From the NCBI GenBank assembly GCA_949317995.1, contig OX439044.1, forward strand, positions 20,236,641 to 20,300,640: a stretch of DNA of 64,000 nt, read 5' to 3'. A program made the position numbers and the translations under genes. Positions 1-9,943 of the stretch are shown here, piece by piece; the stretch's first letter is position 1; each line of letters starts with the position of its first letter. The notes beneath the pieces are model-generated. The model was not told the origin of the DNA and did no database searches. It saw only the letters and a list, made by a program, of their open reading frames with translations. This stretch comes from Acholoe squamosa (taxonomy: Eukaryota; Annelida; Polychaeta; Phyllodocida; Polynoidae).

Positions 1-90
1 CGCGCATGCGCGGGTGTAGAAGGGGTGAGAGTGGGGGTGTGTGTACATGTACAATGACCAGTAATTACAGACAAGCTGCAACGACCTACC
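1..90 (-). repeat. Ngaro terminal repeat, internal 3' copy (A2)
   Basis: This is the direct-repeat partner of 5035-5124. Its left edge coincides with the start of the window, so the repeat and the outer B2 segment may continue beyond it. Bases 91-320, between this copy and the recombinase frame, are A+T-rich and would hold the B1 segment. Confidence 0.8.
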
Positions 91-320
91 CATTATATCA
101 CGACACAACCAGAGAGTTAGATAAAAGTTTTATTTGTAGTTTGGGATAATTAATAATATATACCATATGGATGAGGTATATGTATGTAGGAATAACATGT
201 ACAAGTGATAATAGAGTATAAAATATAAAATGACGGTTTGATGAACCAGATGTTGGTTAAAAAGAGTAATTATGTAAAAACAATATATATATATAGTATA
301 TGCCAAAGTCTTGTAGTGGG

Positions 321-1178
321 TTACAGTTTAGAGAGGGCTCTGTGTACTGAGGTTGTGTCGGCGCACTGGGACTTAACGTAGGAGAGTACCGAGTCTGATG
401 TCCATGTACCGTGGTATTTGATGTCCTGGAGGCTTGCGCCATTGTGATAAGCCCAGTGCGCCCCTCCCTTTCGTAGGGAGTGGAGGCTAACAGACTTATG
501 GTCCACCCCTGATGCCGTAAGGAGGGTGGACCATTGTGTAGCGATATATGGTGTGGTGAAGGGTTGTCCATTCGAAAAAGCTACAAATGGCTGAGTTGGG
601 GAATGAGTCGGGAAATGTTTGTATAAGGCCTTAACAGCCCTGTAAGGGCAGAGGCGCTTATTTTTTAGCTTCTTGACAACAATGGTGGTGGGGGTCTTAG
701 AAGTCTGCATTGATTTGGACCACTTTAGGTGAATGTGGACAGTGCCTGGATTTATCACAATGTCACTTCTAGTGAGATTCCTCGTGGGGTCGAACCCCGA
801 CAATGTCTTTGGAGCGAATTGGCTCTGACGCAAGAAAGCGTTGAACATAAGAAGTATTACTGCCCGGATATGGTATGGGCGGGCTAGTCTCTGGAGGTGT
901 TTTAGTGCCGCTCTTATCACTTCCGGCGTAGCCGGAGATTTAACTAGCGGGACATGACGTATGGTGAGTTTGAGTCCTTGTACAGCATTATTTACAACCT
1001 GCGCGTGTAGTGGTGTTGAGTCTATCCCCGCCAGGCGGAAGAAGGTCCGCAGGTGTGCTAGATGGTTAACAATGGTAGCTGTAATCCTCGAGTTGAGTGC
1101 TAGGTATTCTAGATACCAGCAGATATGGTGTGGCGCCGGGGCGTCATACCGGATGGTGAGGTATGTGCAGAAGGCCAA
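321..1178 (-). CDS. tyrosine recombinase ORF of the Ngaro-like element
   Basis: This 285-residue frame ends in the C-terminal catalytic signature of tyrosine recombinases: LHSLRKGGAHWA (the HxxR box), a later HGTW, and a tyrosine in the SYV end. An upstream region with LKWSKS and TIVVKK fits the lysine-bearing beta-hairpin of the family, and an N-terminal helical part fits the core-binding domain. In Ngaro and DIRS elements this enzyme replaces integrase and is thought to insert a circular DNA copy without target duplication. It is the last frame on the minus strand, as expected, followed by about 230 bp of A+T-rich sequence before the internal repeat. Confidence 0.9.
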   Translation of the reverse strand: MAFCTYLTIRYDAPAPHHICWYLEYLALNSRITATIVNHLAHLRTFFRLAGIDSTPLHAQVVNNAVQGLKLTIRHVPLVKSPATPEVIRAALKHLQRLARPYHIRAVILLMFNAFLRQSQFAPKTLSGFDPTRNLTRSDIVINPGTVHIHLKWSKSMQTSKTPTTIVVKKLKNKRLCPYRAVKALYKHFPTHSPTQPFVAFSNGQPFTTPYIATQWSTLLTASGVDHKSVSLHSLRKGGAHWAYHNGASLQDIKYHGTWTSDSVLSYVKSQCADTTSVHRALSKL

Positions 1179-1279
1179 GTAGAGGCGGATGACACTCCCT
1201 CTGTTGGCGTTCGTACCAGGGCGGTGGGCTTGTGTCTGCCTCCTCCGGGCCGAGCGGGCAAGTCGGCGGGCGAGGCTCC

Positions 1280-3559
1280 CTATTTGAATGAACAGACATT
1301 GAAGAGATTAGGATGTATATGAATTAGGCGTAGGTTATGTTGGACTATGAGTGCTTTAGATTTTTTCGCATGTGCACGTGAGAGACATGCCCTCGAGAGA
1401 GCGTCTGCCACTTCCATGTGGATACCGGGTACATGTATATATCTAAAGGTCACTTGTTTCCTGGCTGCTAAGAACCAGAGGGCGCGGGCGCATGCCGCCA
1501 AGACGGAGTCGCGGGGGCGTCCTCCTGTGAATGCTTCAACGCTTGCGGAGTTATCACAATGAATCTTTATTATGCCACCAGCGTCACTGTCGCACACAAA
1601 ACGCCGTGCCGCGGCTACACAGTTCATAGCTTCCAGATGGTGTATATCATGCGGGGCGGCGAATTCCGCTGGATACTCGTGTTCGTAGCACCTTTTCCCA
1701 TCCGTGGCACCGCCACCCCTCATGCAGGAGTCAGCCCATATGGACCGGACTACTCTGCCAGTTGGCATGATGGAGCGGCCATTGTATGCTCTGAGAAACT
1801 TGGCGAACCAAGCGAAGTCCGCCAGCATGTCTGAGGTGACCGTAATGATGTCTGATGTGGATTCTCGTAGGGCGGTGAGGAGGCGGCGCATGAAGAGTTT
1901 TGCCGGTTCGACCGCCTTTGCCAAGTGGGCAATGCGGCCAATTGCCTGCTGTAACTGCTTGAGTGTTATTTTCTCTTGTCGAGCTGTAAATGCCAAATTA
2001 AGTTCTATCTCGAGCAGTTTAGCTGGGGGAATGGATATGAGGTTGTTGGCTATATCGATGTTAATCCCCAACCAGATGACCGAGGATGACGGGTATTGGC
2101 ATTTATTCTTGGCGACCGCCAAGCCGAGATCCGTCATCAGGTCCATGGCGAGCTTGTACTGGGCAGGGGCCGTTTCCGGTTTGTCAGTGATGATGATGAG
2201 GTCGTCTAAGTACATGAGTGCGACTATGCCACGCCCTGCCAGTGCTCTAACTATGAACTCGGCTGCTTTCTGCATTATGAAGGATGACATGACAGCGCCG
2301 AATGGGAGCGACCTGTCGACATAATAGTTGCCTTCATGGCCTATGACCATGAGTGGAAAGTCCATTGGGCATATGGGAAAGTGCCTATATGCCCTCGAGA
2401 GGTCCATAATGGCGGCCACTACCCCCCCTCCTCCCATAGATGTAATTATCTTCAGTGCGTCCGTGACTGTAGGGAGGGTATGACGTACTGGGCAGCCATT
2501 ATACCAGTTTTTATGAATATATTTGTTCACTCCACCATCAGGGTATGACAGATCCACTATGACACGCCTGCTTGTGGAATTTGCTTTCTCCCTTGTCATG
2601 AGGGGGGAGCAGTTGAACCATGGGGTGAAGGGGGGGCGGGTGAATGGGCCTGCCAACGCCCCTAATGTGCATTCTTCCTTCATGTAGTTGGCAATATGGG
2701 TAGGGTGGTGGATGGCCGAGGGATGGTTTCGTATGCTTGTATTTTCATAGCATGGGCCTCCAGTGTACTGCATGGGGAACCCATACTGTATACCACGGAG
2801 GACTATAATGTCATCTGGATGCCCTGTGGCCTCGTGATTCCACCTCTCAATGTTGAGTACTGTGTTGAGTGTAATGCGGGCACCACGCCAATTCGGGACG
2901 CCGTGTGATCTTACCGTGTCGTAGAGGGTGGCGATCTCCCCGGGTAGTGTGTAGTCCGGGAAGGGCCAATTTCTATAGTTGTCAAAGTTACTGTTTTGGC
3001 CCACACTGCTGTCTATGCCAAGGGTGTATTCCGTGGCATTTGGTGGGTCGAGGTCCCCATCAGTCAGAGGGGGGTCAATATGGGGATATGTTATAGCCTG
3101 CATGAACGAGGGTATATCGCGGCATTCCTTGTCCCCCGCCGGATCCGGGACAGTGGGGTTTTCTTCCTGTCCTCTCGTATGATGCTGTTGTACGGGGGTA
3201 GGGTTGGATCCATAGGTTCTAGCCGGCTGTGTCTCCATGATAAGGCCGGAGTGGGCCGATGCAGTGAGGCGGCGATGACCGCTATGTTGACGGAGCGGAG
3301 AGGAGGGGGTCACCGGTCGTGTAGGAACGGCGTCCGTGTGTGAGTCTCCGACCGTATGTATGCTCATATGTGCAACAGATGTTAGTGCGGGGCCCGCTGG
3401 GGGCGGTGACCTAGGAGGGGTGGGGGTAATAGGGACGTTACAGTGGGCGTGCCCCCCCACCACCATATTTGGGTGTTTGTCAACAGTGGCACGTGGTGTA
3501 GTGCCACGTGCAGCCGTGGTGCAGGTGGCGGTCGGAATATGGGTGAGATCCGACCGCAC
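1280..3559 (-). CDS. reverse transcriptase-RNase H ORF of the Ngaro-like element
   Basis: This 759-residue frame has a long Pro/Thr-rich N-terminal region of about 200 residues, followed by a reverse transcriptase domain. The domain is recognised by the fingers motif RVIVDLSYPDGGVN, a DLSRAYRHFP motif A, LPFGAVMSS, and the catalytic YLDD box in ALMYLDDLII. The RNase H domain follows, with IWADSCMRGGGAT, HHLEAMNC and HCDNSASVEAF, and a His-containing end in which PGIHMEVADALSR is typical. This is the standard DIRS/Ngaro order of RT then RNase H with no integrase. The protein would copy the element's RNA into DNA. The length is in the normal range for this order. Confidence 0.9.
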   Translation of the reverse strand: MRSDLTHIPTATCTTAARGTTPRATVDKHPNMVVGGHAHCNVPITPTPPRSPPPAGPALTSVAHMSIHTVGDSHTDAVPTRPVTPSSPLRQHSGHRRLTASAHSGLIMETQPARTYGSNPTPVQQHHTRGQEENPTVPDPAGDKECRDIPSFMQAITYPHIDPPLTDGDLDPPNATEYTLGIDSSVGQNSNFDNYRNWPFPDYTLPGEIATLYDTVRSHGVPNWRGARITLNTVLNIERWNHEATGHPDDIIVLRGIQYGFPMQYTGGPCYENTSIRNHPSAIHHPTHIANYMKEECTLGALAGPFTRPPFTPWFNCSPLMTREKANSTSRRVIVDLSYPDGGVNKYIHKNWYNGCPVRHTLPTVTDALKIITSMGGGGVVAAIMDLSRAYRHFPICPMDFPLMVIGHEGNYYVDRSLPFGAVMSSFIMQKAAEFIVRALAGRGIVALMYLDDLIIITDKPETAPAQYKLAMDLMTDLGLAVAKNKCQYPSSSVIWLGINIDIANNLISIPPAKLLEIELNLAFTARQEKITLKQLQQAIGRIAHLAKAVEPAKLFMRRLLTALRESTSDIITVTSDMLADFAWFAKFLRAYNGRSIMPTGRVVRSIWADSCMRGGGATDGKRCYEHEYPAEFAAPHDIHHLEAMNCVAAARRFVCDSDAGGIIKIHCDNSASVEAFTGGRPRDSVLAACARALWFLAARKQVTFRYIHVPGIHMEVADALSRACLSRAHAKKSKALIVQHNLRLIHIHPNLFNVCSFK

Positions 3560-3561
3560 GC

Positions 3562-3954
3562 CTAGTTTTTTACACTTGCAGGGGGTGCAGGTTTCTGGCT
3601 ACCTTGTTTGTAATCTGACTGCTTGTTGTTGTGGGTGGCATTGTTGTGGTGGTGTGCCCGCCGTGGGTCTGGCTGTCCCAATATCTGCTTGGCCTTTGAG
3701 CATGTTTTGGCCGGGTGGTTGTGCTCGCGCTGGAATAAGTGGTAGCATACGCCACAGCAGTGTACCATATGGATGGGGCCTATGAGATGATTGGCCTTGT
3801 GTGTGCAGCGATCCTGGTTGTACATACTACATGGGACCCGTTGTACCGTATCTGGGTTGGGCGTATGAAGCCAGCTGAGGCGTGTGCGCTCTTGTTGCAT
3901 CAATTTGTTGAGTGCTTCCATGTTATGGGGCCCTCTGTCACGTAGTCTATGCAT
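3562..3954 (-). CDS. Cys/His-rich ORF of the Ngaro-like element
   Basis: This 130-residue frame lies between the gag-like frame and the polymerase. Its middle holds closely spaced Cys and His residues (CSMYNQDRC, then HCCGVCYH, then a later H...C), a pattern that suggests a zinc-binding nucleic-acid-binding segment like a nucleocapsid knuckle, though not the classical CCHC spacing. The C-terminal part is rich in Asn, Gln, Thr and His. Overlapping frames are normal in this order. The assignment rests on context and the Cys/His cluster only. Confidence 0.5.
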   Translation of the reverse strand: MHRLRDRGPHNMEALNKLMQQERTRLSWLHTPNPDTVQRVPCSMYNQDRCTHKANHLIGPIHMVHCCGVCYHLFQREHNHPAKTCSKAKQILGQPDPRRAHHHNNATHNNKQSDYKQGSQKPAPPASVKN

Positions 3955-4886
3955 GTCTGTGCCCAGGTGAGAGGGCCCGCAAAGCCTCGTGCGGCAGTAT
4001 CCTCTGCTACTTGTGAGAGGTGTGTTATCATGTGCGCGACAGTACTGTCTTTAGGGGCATGCGGCAGCGCCATCCGAGTAAAAGCACAAACATACTCGGG
4101 CAGCTGAATATCCCTCTTTTCCCGTTTTAACCTTATTCTCATGTCTGGGGGAAGGTGTGACTTAATTACACGAGAGTGGTAATTACCTTTAGGCTGGCCC
4201 ATTGACGGGTATTGGCGTGCCAGTGCTTCGCCCAGGTGCTTGTCGCTGACATGACGTGATGTTAGGTGCTTGGGTGATGGGATGGAGTCGTCTGAGTCTG
4301 ATGTCGAGTCCGAGTCTGATGACGTGTTTGTAGAAGAGTCTGATTGTTGATCCTTCTTAGAGGAGCGGCGCTTCTTACGGCGGCGCCTGCGATGTGATGA
4401 TGATGTATGGTTAGAGTTGTCCGGCCGTGGTAATGTATGGGTGCTGTGCATTGAAGCGTTGCTTGCATGACGTGCCTTGCCCGCTGCAGGTGCCCGTGTG
4501 TCGGGGGCCTGAGACATGGCAGCCGAGGGGATAACCTGATGGCCGCCATGTTGAGCAGGGAAGGTCGGAGTGCCGGCTGACGCATTCTTGAGTGCCAGCT
4601 GTGAAACAGTCTGTAATTGTGTGGCCAGTGTAGTGACTATTTGCGTAAGCTCCTTGAGCTGTGCCATATTCCCACTACGTTTAGACTTTTTGGCCTTTTG
4701 CGTGGAGGATTCAGGATTGGATGCGGTTTGGGCACCGCCGGTGGCACCTTCAATGGCGCCATCTTGGTCGCCATCTTGGATTTCGTCCGCGGTGTCGGCC
4801 GCAGTGTCCTCACTTTGGTCCTCCTCATGCTGTGAGTTATTATCAAGCACCTTACCCTTGGCACTGTTCTTTGTTTCACGAGCCAT
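3900..4886 (-). CDS. gag-like ORF of the Ngaro-like element
   Basis: This 328-residue frame is the first of the element. It opens with an acidic, Gln/Ala-rich stretch, has a very basic run (RRRRRKKRR) near residue 170, then a Ser/Asp-rich tract, and ends in a Trp/Leu-containing region of the kind seen in the first frames of DIRS and Ngaro elements. No enzyme motif is present. Its place in front of the Cys/His-rich frame and the polymerase supports a structural, nucleic-acid-binding role in the particle. This is inferred from position and composition, since gag-like frames of this order are poorly conserved. Confidence 0.65.
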   Translation of the reverse strand: MARETKNSAKGKVLDNNSQHEEDQSEDTAADTADEIQDGDQDGAIEGATGGAQTASNPESSTQKAKKSKRSGNMAQLKELTQIVTTLATQLQTVSQLALKNASAGTPTFPAQHGGHQVIPSAAMSQAPDTRAPAAGKARHASNASMHSTHTLPRPDNSNHTSSSHRRRRRKKRRSSKKDQQSDSSTNTSSDSDSTSDSDDSIPSPKHLTSRHVSDKHLGEALARQYPSMGQPKGNYHSRVIKSHLPPDMRIRLKREKRDIQLPEYVCAFTRMALPHAPKDSTVAHMITHLSQVAEDTAARGFAGPLTWAQTCIDYVTEGPITWKHSTN

Positions 4887-5034
4887 CTTTTATATAGCAG
4901 GTGAGTTGAGCGTAGAAAATGGACTGCTGATGCGTATGCCTGTTTAGCGTCCAAAATATTTAATAGTCCGAGTCGAACCAGGGTGGGAGACTGAATGACC
5001 ACCTGGGTGGAGGTGTGAGACCCCTGTGGTGCCG

Positions 5035-5124
5035 CGCGCATGCGCGGGTGTAGAAGGGGTGAGAGTGGGGGTGTGTGTACGTGTACAATGACCAGTAATT
5101 ACAGACAAGCTGCAATGACCTACC
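5035..5124 (-). repeat. Ngaro terminal repeat, 5' copy (A1)
   Basis: This 90-bp segment matches bases 1-90 with two differences and in the same orientation. It begins with the 12-bp palindrome CGCGCATGCGCG and ends in a GACCTACC stretch; to its right the similarity stops and host sequence starts, so 5124 is taken as the element boundary. Confidence 0.85.
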
Positions 5125-5640
5125 AATTAAAACCAAGCATCTCGTTTAGATGACCGCCGATAGGGAGAGCGCACGTCGCGCTTCCGGTTCACAACGCGCA
5201 TGTCTGGGGCATGGCGCGCGTCTCCTGATCGGCTACAATTTTTGGTTGAACATGGCGTCATATGCTGGCCTCTTCTACAACAGTTTGGTAGTTTTCCTAA
5301 GGGCATGCTCTCCTTCCTTTCCATCTTTCTTCGTTCTATTCTTTCTCTTTACAATTGGCCTGGGAGGAAGAAGCCATAGTATTCGCCTAAATGCTAGGTT
5401 CGTTAGCCTATCAAACGATCGGTGTTCATCCATGAGAGTTAGCAGCTGATTAGGCCTAGCCTCGCCTCGGGCTAACCTCGCCTTTCTCGGGGTTTCGCAC
5501 AAAAGGAACACCGACCGCGCAAAAGTCGTCTGGTACTAGAACAGACGACATTGCGTAAGAATAACTTCTGAGGCCGACCGCATCGCCCCCAAGCGTAGTG
5601 TGGATGAACTCGCTGTGGCGGTCTCTTCAAAAGTGGTTGT
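5125..5640. promoter_or_regulatory. CpG-rich promoter-like block next to the retroelement
   Basis: The first 150 bp after the element are dense in CpG, with GCGCACGTCGCGC, an ETS-like CTTCCGG and CGCGCATGTC. Further CpG-rich sequence runs to about 5640. Small ORFs on both strands show no family resemblance. An AATAAA lies downstream at 5852-5857 on the plus strand. The block could be a promoter or first-exon region into whose edge the element inserted, but no initiator, splice site or protein supports one strand over the other. Confidence 0.3.
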
Positions 5641-7327
5641 GATCGCAGTCAAAGAAGCCAGGGTGATTACTGGAGCAGGCGTTTTGTTTCTTTGTTTCGG
5701 TCTGTCTTTGTTTCTTTGGTGCGTCTTGCTGTTTATTATAACGGTCGTCTCCTGAGAGAAGCCCTTAAGTAGCGACGCTTGGGAGTTGCAGAAATTGCCA
5801 CACTTTGTCAAAGTGTATACTTTCATCTACAGAACTCTAAGAGGTATTGTCAATAAAGGAAGCCCATCATATGTATAATGTTAAGGATATTGGAAACATC
5901 AAGTTTCTTCAGGGAAGGGGCCTCCTACAACAATTTCAGATGATGCATTGCTATAGCAACTACCGGTGTATATTTGCTCAATTATTTCAACTTGTAATAT
6001 CGTTGTGAGTTATGTTGTTTCTTTCGGATTAAACACACACACACACAAAAAGAAACGGCGCCAAAGAAACCAACAAAAAACAAGGCAGCAGTATGGTACT
6101 AAAGAACACTATAGCATGCCGCGTCATTCCACTGTACTGTAGTGGTGATATTTTCTGTCTATTTTATATATCTTTTAAAAGAGGTAAACATGAGATGCGA
6201 AAATATGATATACTGTCTGATGATATGGTTTATGGTCTATAGTGCACATGGGGAAAAACGTAAAGTTGTTTTTTTATTGAGATCACGTCAGGTAACTGGT
6301 TATCGGTGCTCATACTGCCATGGTGGTTTGGCTGCTGACTTATTCTTTGTTTACCTACCCTGAGGCCTACCTGGCACGAGCTGCTCACCCTGTTAGGTAA
6401 CCCAGGCCAGACGTAATGTACCTGCTCACACGCTCCACATAGTTGTCTCATCGATAACACACTCAAACAATTCCAGGACCAGTCAGCTGCACAGAACCTC
6501 TGAAACACTAAAAAGATAACTAGTCTGTTACATTAACTCCTAACTGCTCCTCACCCCCACCCTGCCCTGTACAAAACCCCGAGTTGCTCATATTCCACCC
6601 TTTGAAGTACAGAAAATCATTGCACAGCCTCAATTAGGCTCTGGCAGCATTGGTGGCGGAAGTTCCTTGCCCCTCTTAAGGTGGCACATGTGCACTTTTC
6701 TCCAGGTGTTCTTTTCACGCCCCCTATCGGACAGGCCAGAGACGCTGAGTGCCTTTCCGGTTCCGCCCCAGTGGATTTCCCCTTTTCCCCATTTTGTCGC
6801 CACAGGGAGCGACGTGTTCGGGAGTGGATGGCGGCTAAAGATGCATATTTTATCCATGAGCAGAGTATGAGTTAGTGGGAGCAGGAGGGAAGTATAGCGC
6901 TTACCTCTTAAGACAAAGGCACTGCCTGTGGCGCCATCCAGTGAGTGATCAGCAGGAAATTGAATGTAATAATTGGACAAAGGGGCGCCGACCCAGAGCC
7001 AAGCCAGGTGAGCATGGAAACCAATGTGACGTGAAGGGCCTACTGGAGGCATCAGCCTCTCCTCCAGCATCCAGACCACATCAAGGCCAACCTGAGGGAA
7101 AGGGGTGTCTGGTACTTTGGTATGGAGAGAGTGTCCTCAAGTTAGGCAACCATCCTTTCTCTTTGTTGATTTTGGAGGGAATGTATATGGGTTATGTGGG
7201 GATGTGCTATGCAGTTTTGAGTGGTTGACTGCAAGATTGACATATCAGTAGTATCAGTGTTGCCATGTCTAGATAAGGATGTGTACATTGTATCATGATT
7301 CACTTTATCCTGTTCAAAAAGACTTGT
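5641..7327. other. non-coding spacer
   Basis: No convincing gene was found. There is a short (CA)n run near 6035-6047, a 17-bp palindrome around CACTTTGTCAAAGTG near 5800, and a G+C-richer stretch at 6650-6860 (GGCGGAAG, CGCCCCCTATCGG, TTTCCGGTTCCGCCCC) that could be regulatory. Overlapping ORFs in several frames there show no codon signature or domain. Confidence 0.4.
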
Positions 7328-7562
7328 TACCATAGTACCCCGCATATATGGCGGGACTTATACATCGGGATGTTAGTTGTTTGCACACGTGGAACACCAA
7401 GAGCTTTCATTTAATATGTTACACATCCCCTTGAATCCTGGACCATCAATTAGAACTGACGTTCTAACTGACGTTATATCATGTTAATTATTTTGGGATG
7501 AAACCTCAAACTCAAGGTGCGTCTTATATACGGGACCACTTTATGTGCGGGGTACCATGGTG
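7328..7562 (-). mobile_element. short terminal-inverted-repeat DNA element, family A copy 1
   Basis: The ends are imperfect inverted repeats: TACCATAGTACCCCGCATAT on the left against the reverse complement of ATGTGCGGGGTACCATGG on the right. The inner sequence includes ACCAAGAGCTTTC and TTTAATATGTTACAC, which also occur in reverse orientation in the element at 59308-59602. It has no ORF and is non-autonomous. A TA target duplication is likely by comparison with the other copy, though the right flank here is altered. The superfamily is unassigned. Confidence 0.7.
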
Positions 7563-9189
7563 CATGCAGCTGCATTTCAGGATTGTATGTTATTGCTACG
7601 GCACACCAAGTGCAAGAACATTATAGCATATAAATCACAGTATAACAAGCAGATGATTTCTAACTAAGTCTATGATGGTGCTCTAGTGTGTCTGAAAGAT
7701 TGGTGCGAAACCCTATCATGTTCAGTGCCAAATTCAAAGGTTCCCCACTCTTTACCTATGGTAGAAACCTCAGAGCCAATATCATTCTGAACTTATACCT
7801 AGAACAGAGCATCATGTTTTTACCCGCTCTATCTCTGGTCTGGTCCCACGATCTGTAATTGTGACGCCAGTGGCGCCTCTAGTGACAGCCACTTCACATC
7901 AGACGCCAACCGTCTTTAGTGGCGTCACTAGAGGCAGGCATGTCTAGCATCCTGCGCCAGTGGCCCTATTCAAAGGGCCCAACCTGAGATATTATTGATA
8001 AGAACATGGAAATCATGCATGCCATGACCGCCTATGAGGTAATTAGTTTACTTTGAAGGACCCCTCAATCGATCGTTGTCAGAAAGCTTTATGGTGTCAG
8101 CCTTTTCCCATTTCTCCCCACTGTGAGAGCATTCAGGCCTAGTAGTAGCCGCAGGACCCCCGCCCAGTAAGAGGGCAAGATTCGTGAGTAGGGACGAAAC
8201 AGAAAAGGGGCGAAAAGGTGTAATTGGGAGAGGGTAGGAACTAAGGTCTATGATGAGGTAGTGGGAAGACGTCCAAGGTTCCATCCCTCCCTCCAGCCTC
8301 AGGGCTAACGGGACGCCAGTTGCATGTCAGGAAGCATGTTTCTGCGCATGTCAGGCCCACGAAAACTCTGGGGTGAGGAAATTAAACATGGGAGGTGTCA
8401 CGCACCTTTTGCTTTGGCTGGATGGAGGTTTTTGGGGTTCATGGTTAAGATTTGTCAATGCCAATAATGCTCCCATGCTGCAACGTCCATGCACCATCAT
8501 GACGGGTAGCACTCTAATGAGATCTGTCCCCAGGGGGCAGAAGTAACCCTACAGGTGGGCGGGTCACTATTGTCAGGTGGCACATTACATGGGTTTACCA
8601 TAAGGTCATCCCATAGTGGGTTTATCAATGTTAATGTGTGGATAATAATATAGGCCCTGTGACAATTGTTGTGAACCTCTAGGTCAGTGTGCCTTACTTA
8701 CATGTTTAGTGCCTTCTTTTTATAACAAAACATGTACCTACCAGCCAGTGATAGACATAGGATCTCAATTTAAATGAGAATGTATGAGTAATAAAGTACA
8801 TGTTTACATTATCTACATGTGATTTAGGTCTACCGAGACTAGCATTCTGACATGTATTGTTTACAAGATATTTGACAAGACAACATTACACCAATATCCC
8901 TTTTACCCATCAAATTAACTTCAGTGTCCACGGATATTATTTTTCTGAAGTTTTATTTATGAAGGAGTAGTAGAGACACTGGGTGACATAATATTATGAA
9001 TAAATGTCAACCAACAAAGGTATTCCAAAGCTAATCATGAACATTGTGTTATGAAGATGAGCATCACTGTACATAGCAGAGCACACACACGTGGTATTGT
9101 GTATAACAATGTCGGATAGCGTGCCGCAATGGTTTTGGGCCCACAATATCACACAATATGGCAAAAGCCATATTATGATTTATTAAGCT
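7563..9189. other. non-coding spacer with a 19-bp inverted repeat
   Basis: The only clear structure is an inverted repeat, GCCTCTAGTGACAGCCACT at 7875-7893 against AGTGGCGTCACTAGAGGC at 7918-7935, which could form a hairpin with a 24-base loop. A small hairpin, AATATGGC-aaaa-GCCATATT, lies at 9155-9174. A weak CTCF-like CCCCAGGGGGCAG lies near 8530. Nothing else was recognised. Confidence 0.4.
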
Positions 9190-9311
9190 ATTAATGTATA
9201 GATATTCTGGGACGAGGTGAGGTTTGCTTGAAATATTCGCCCGACCACGGAGCAGGAGGGTGAATATTTCAAGCTAACCTCACCGAGTCCAGAATATCTA
9301 TGCATTAATGC
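9190..9311. mobile_element. fold-back (palindromic) short DNA element
   Basis: The sequence from TTAATGTATAGATATTCTGG to TGCATTAATG folds on itself around base 9250. The arms share TTGAAATATTC, GGTGAGGTT and TAGATATTCTGG with few mismatches. It has no ORF. This is the shape of a fold-back MITE; no target duplication could be fixed with confidence, because similarity fades beyond the ends. Confidence 0.65.
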
Positions 9312-9564
9312 GTTTATCGCACTAATTCATCCATTATGTATTAATTTCTTACCTTATAACCCCAGAATTAATCCATGAGAAGACATTTTGTAAGTGCATG
9401 CGATCCGCAGGGTTTGCCAAGCCAGCATAGCCATTGTTTTTACTCCACCCATCATACCCTCGTCTTTCCAATGTCTTTTCGGGTATAATCCAAGCATGTC
9501 AAGTCCTGTATTTCTAGCATCGCCAAATATACGATCTCTAGTTGGTGTTTGCCTACATTTTGTA

Positions 9565-9787
9565 TCCATTTTCTTATAAATAAATAAGAATCCATTGATT
9601 TTCCATAGCGATCCAATGCACATGGCCCGGTACACAGCCATTGCGTCTTGTTGACGAAGCGGGGAGGTACCCGGATGTAAAATCTAGGTCAAAGACGCAT
9701 CGAACAAGGAATGGCTGGATGGGGCAGGTCCCAACTTGTATCGCTATGGAAAATCAATGAAATTTTATTTATTTCGAAGAAAATGGA
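9565..9787. repeat. long inverted repeat with mirrored small ORFs
   Basis: The arms 9565-9612 and 9740-9787 are inverted copies, 43 of 48 bases identical with no gaps, centred at 9676. Weaker similarity extends inward and outward. An ORF on the minus strand (9354-9641) and one on the plus strand (9711-9959) run out of the centre through the arms and share the peptide pattern SLWKIN..LFI.KKM. The DNA identity alone is enough to explain this. It may be the remains of a fold-back element or of two head-to-head copies of one repeat. Confidence 0.6.
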
Positions 9788-9943
9788 GAAATTAGGCATG
9801 GCATGTTCATCTAGGATATCTAAGGATGTTTCCCTCTTAATAACTCCACCAGGCTCCATGGATTCTAGGCTAACGAGGTGTGTAAACATCAGGTATGTCG
9901 GACAACTTTTTGAAATGATTGATGTACATAGCTTTATATCACC

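Larger units (their letters stand above)
1..5124 (-). mobile_element. Ngaro-like (DIRS order) tyrosine-recombinase retroelement
   Basis: A retroelement fossil lies on the minus strand. Reading from high to low coordinate it has a gag-like frame, a Cys/His-rich frame, a reverse transcriptase plus RNase H frame and a tyrosine recombinase frame, in the usual Ngaro order. A terminal repeat at 5035-5124 recurs in the same orientation at 1-90. A split direct repeat outside and inside the ends, rather than LTRs, is the Ngaro arrangement (A1-ORFs-B1-A2-B2), and no integrase or aspartic protease is seen. The outer B2 end must lie left of base 1. The two repeat copies differ at 2 of 90 positions, so the insertion looks young. 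The part in the window looks largely whole, with all expected frames long and open. No methyltransferase domain of the DIRS1 kind was seen, which favours Ngaro over DIRS proper. Confidence 0.9.
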
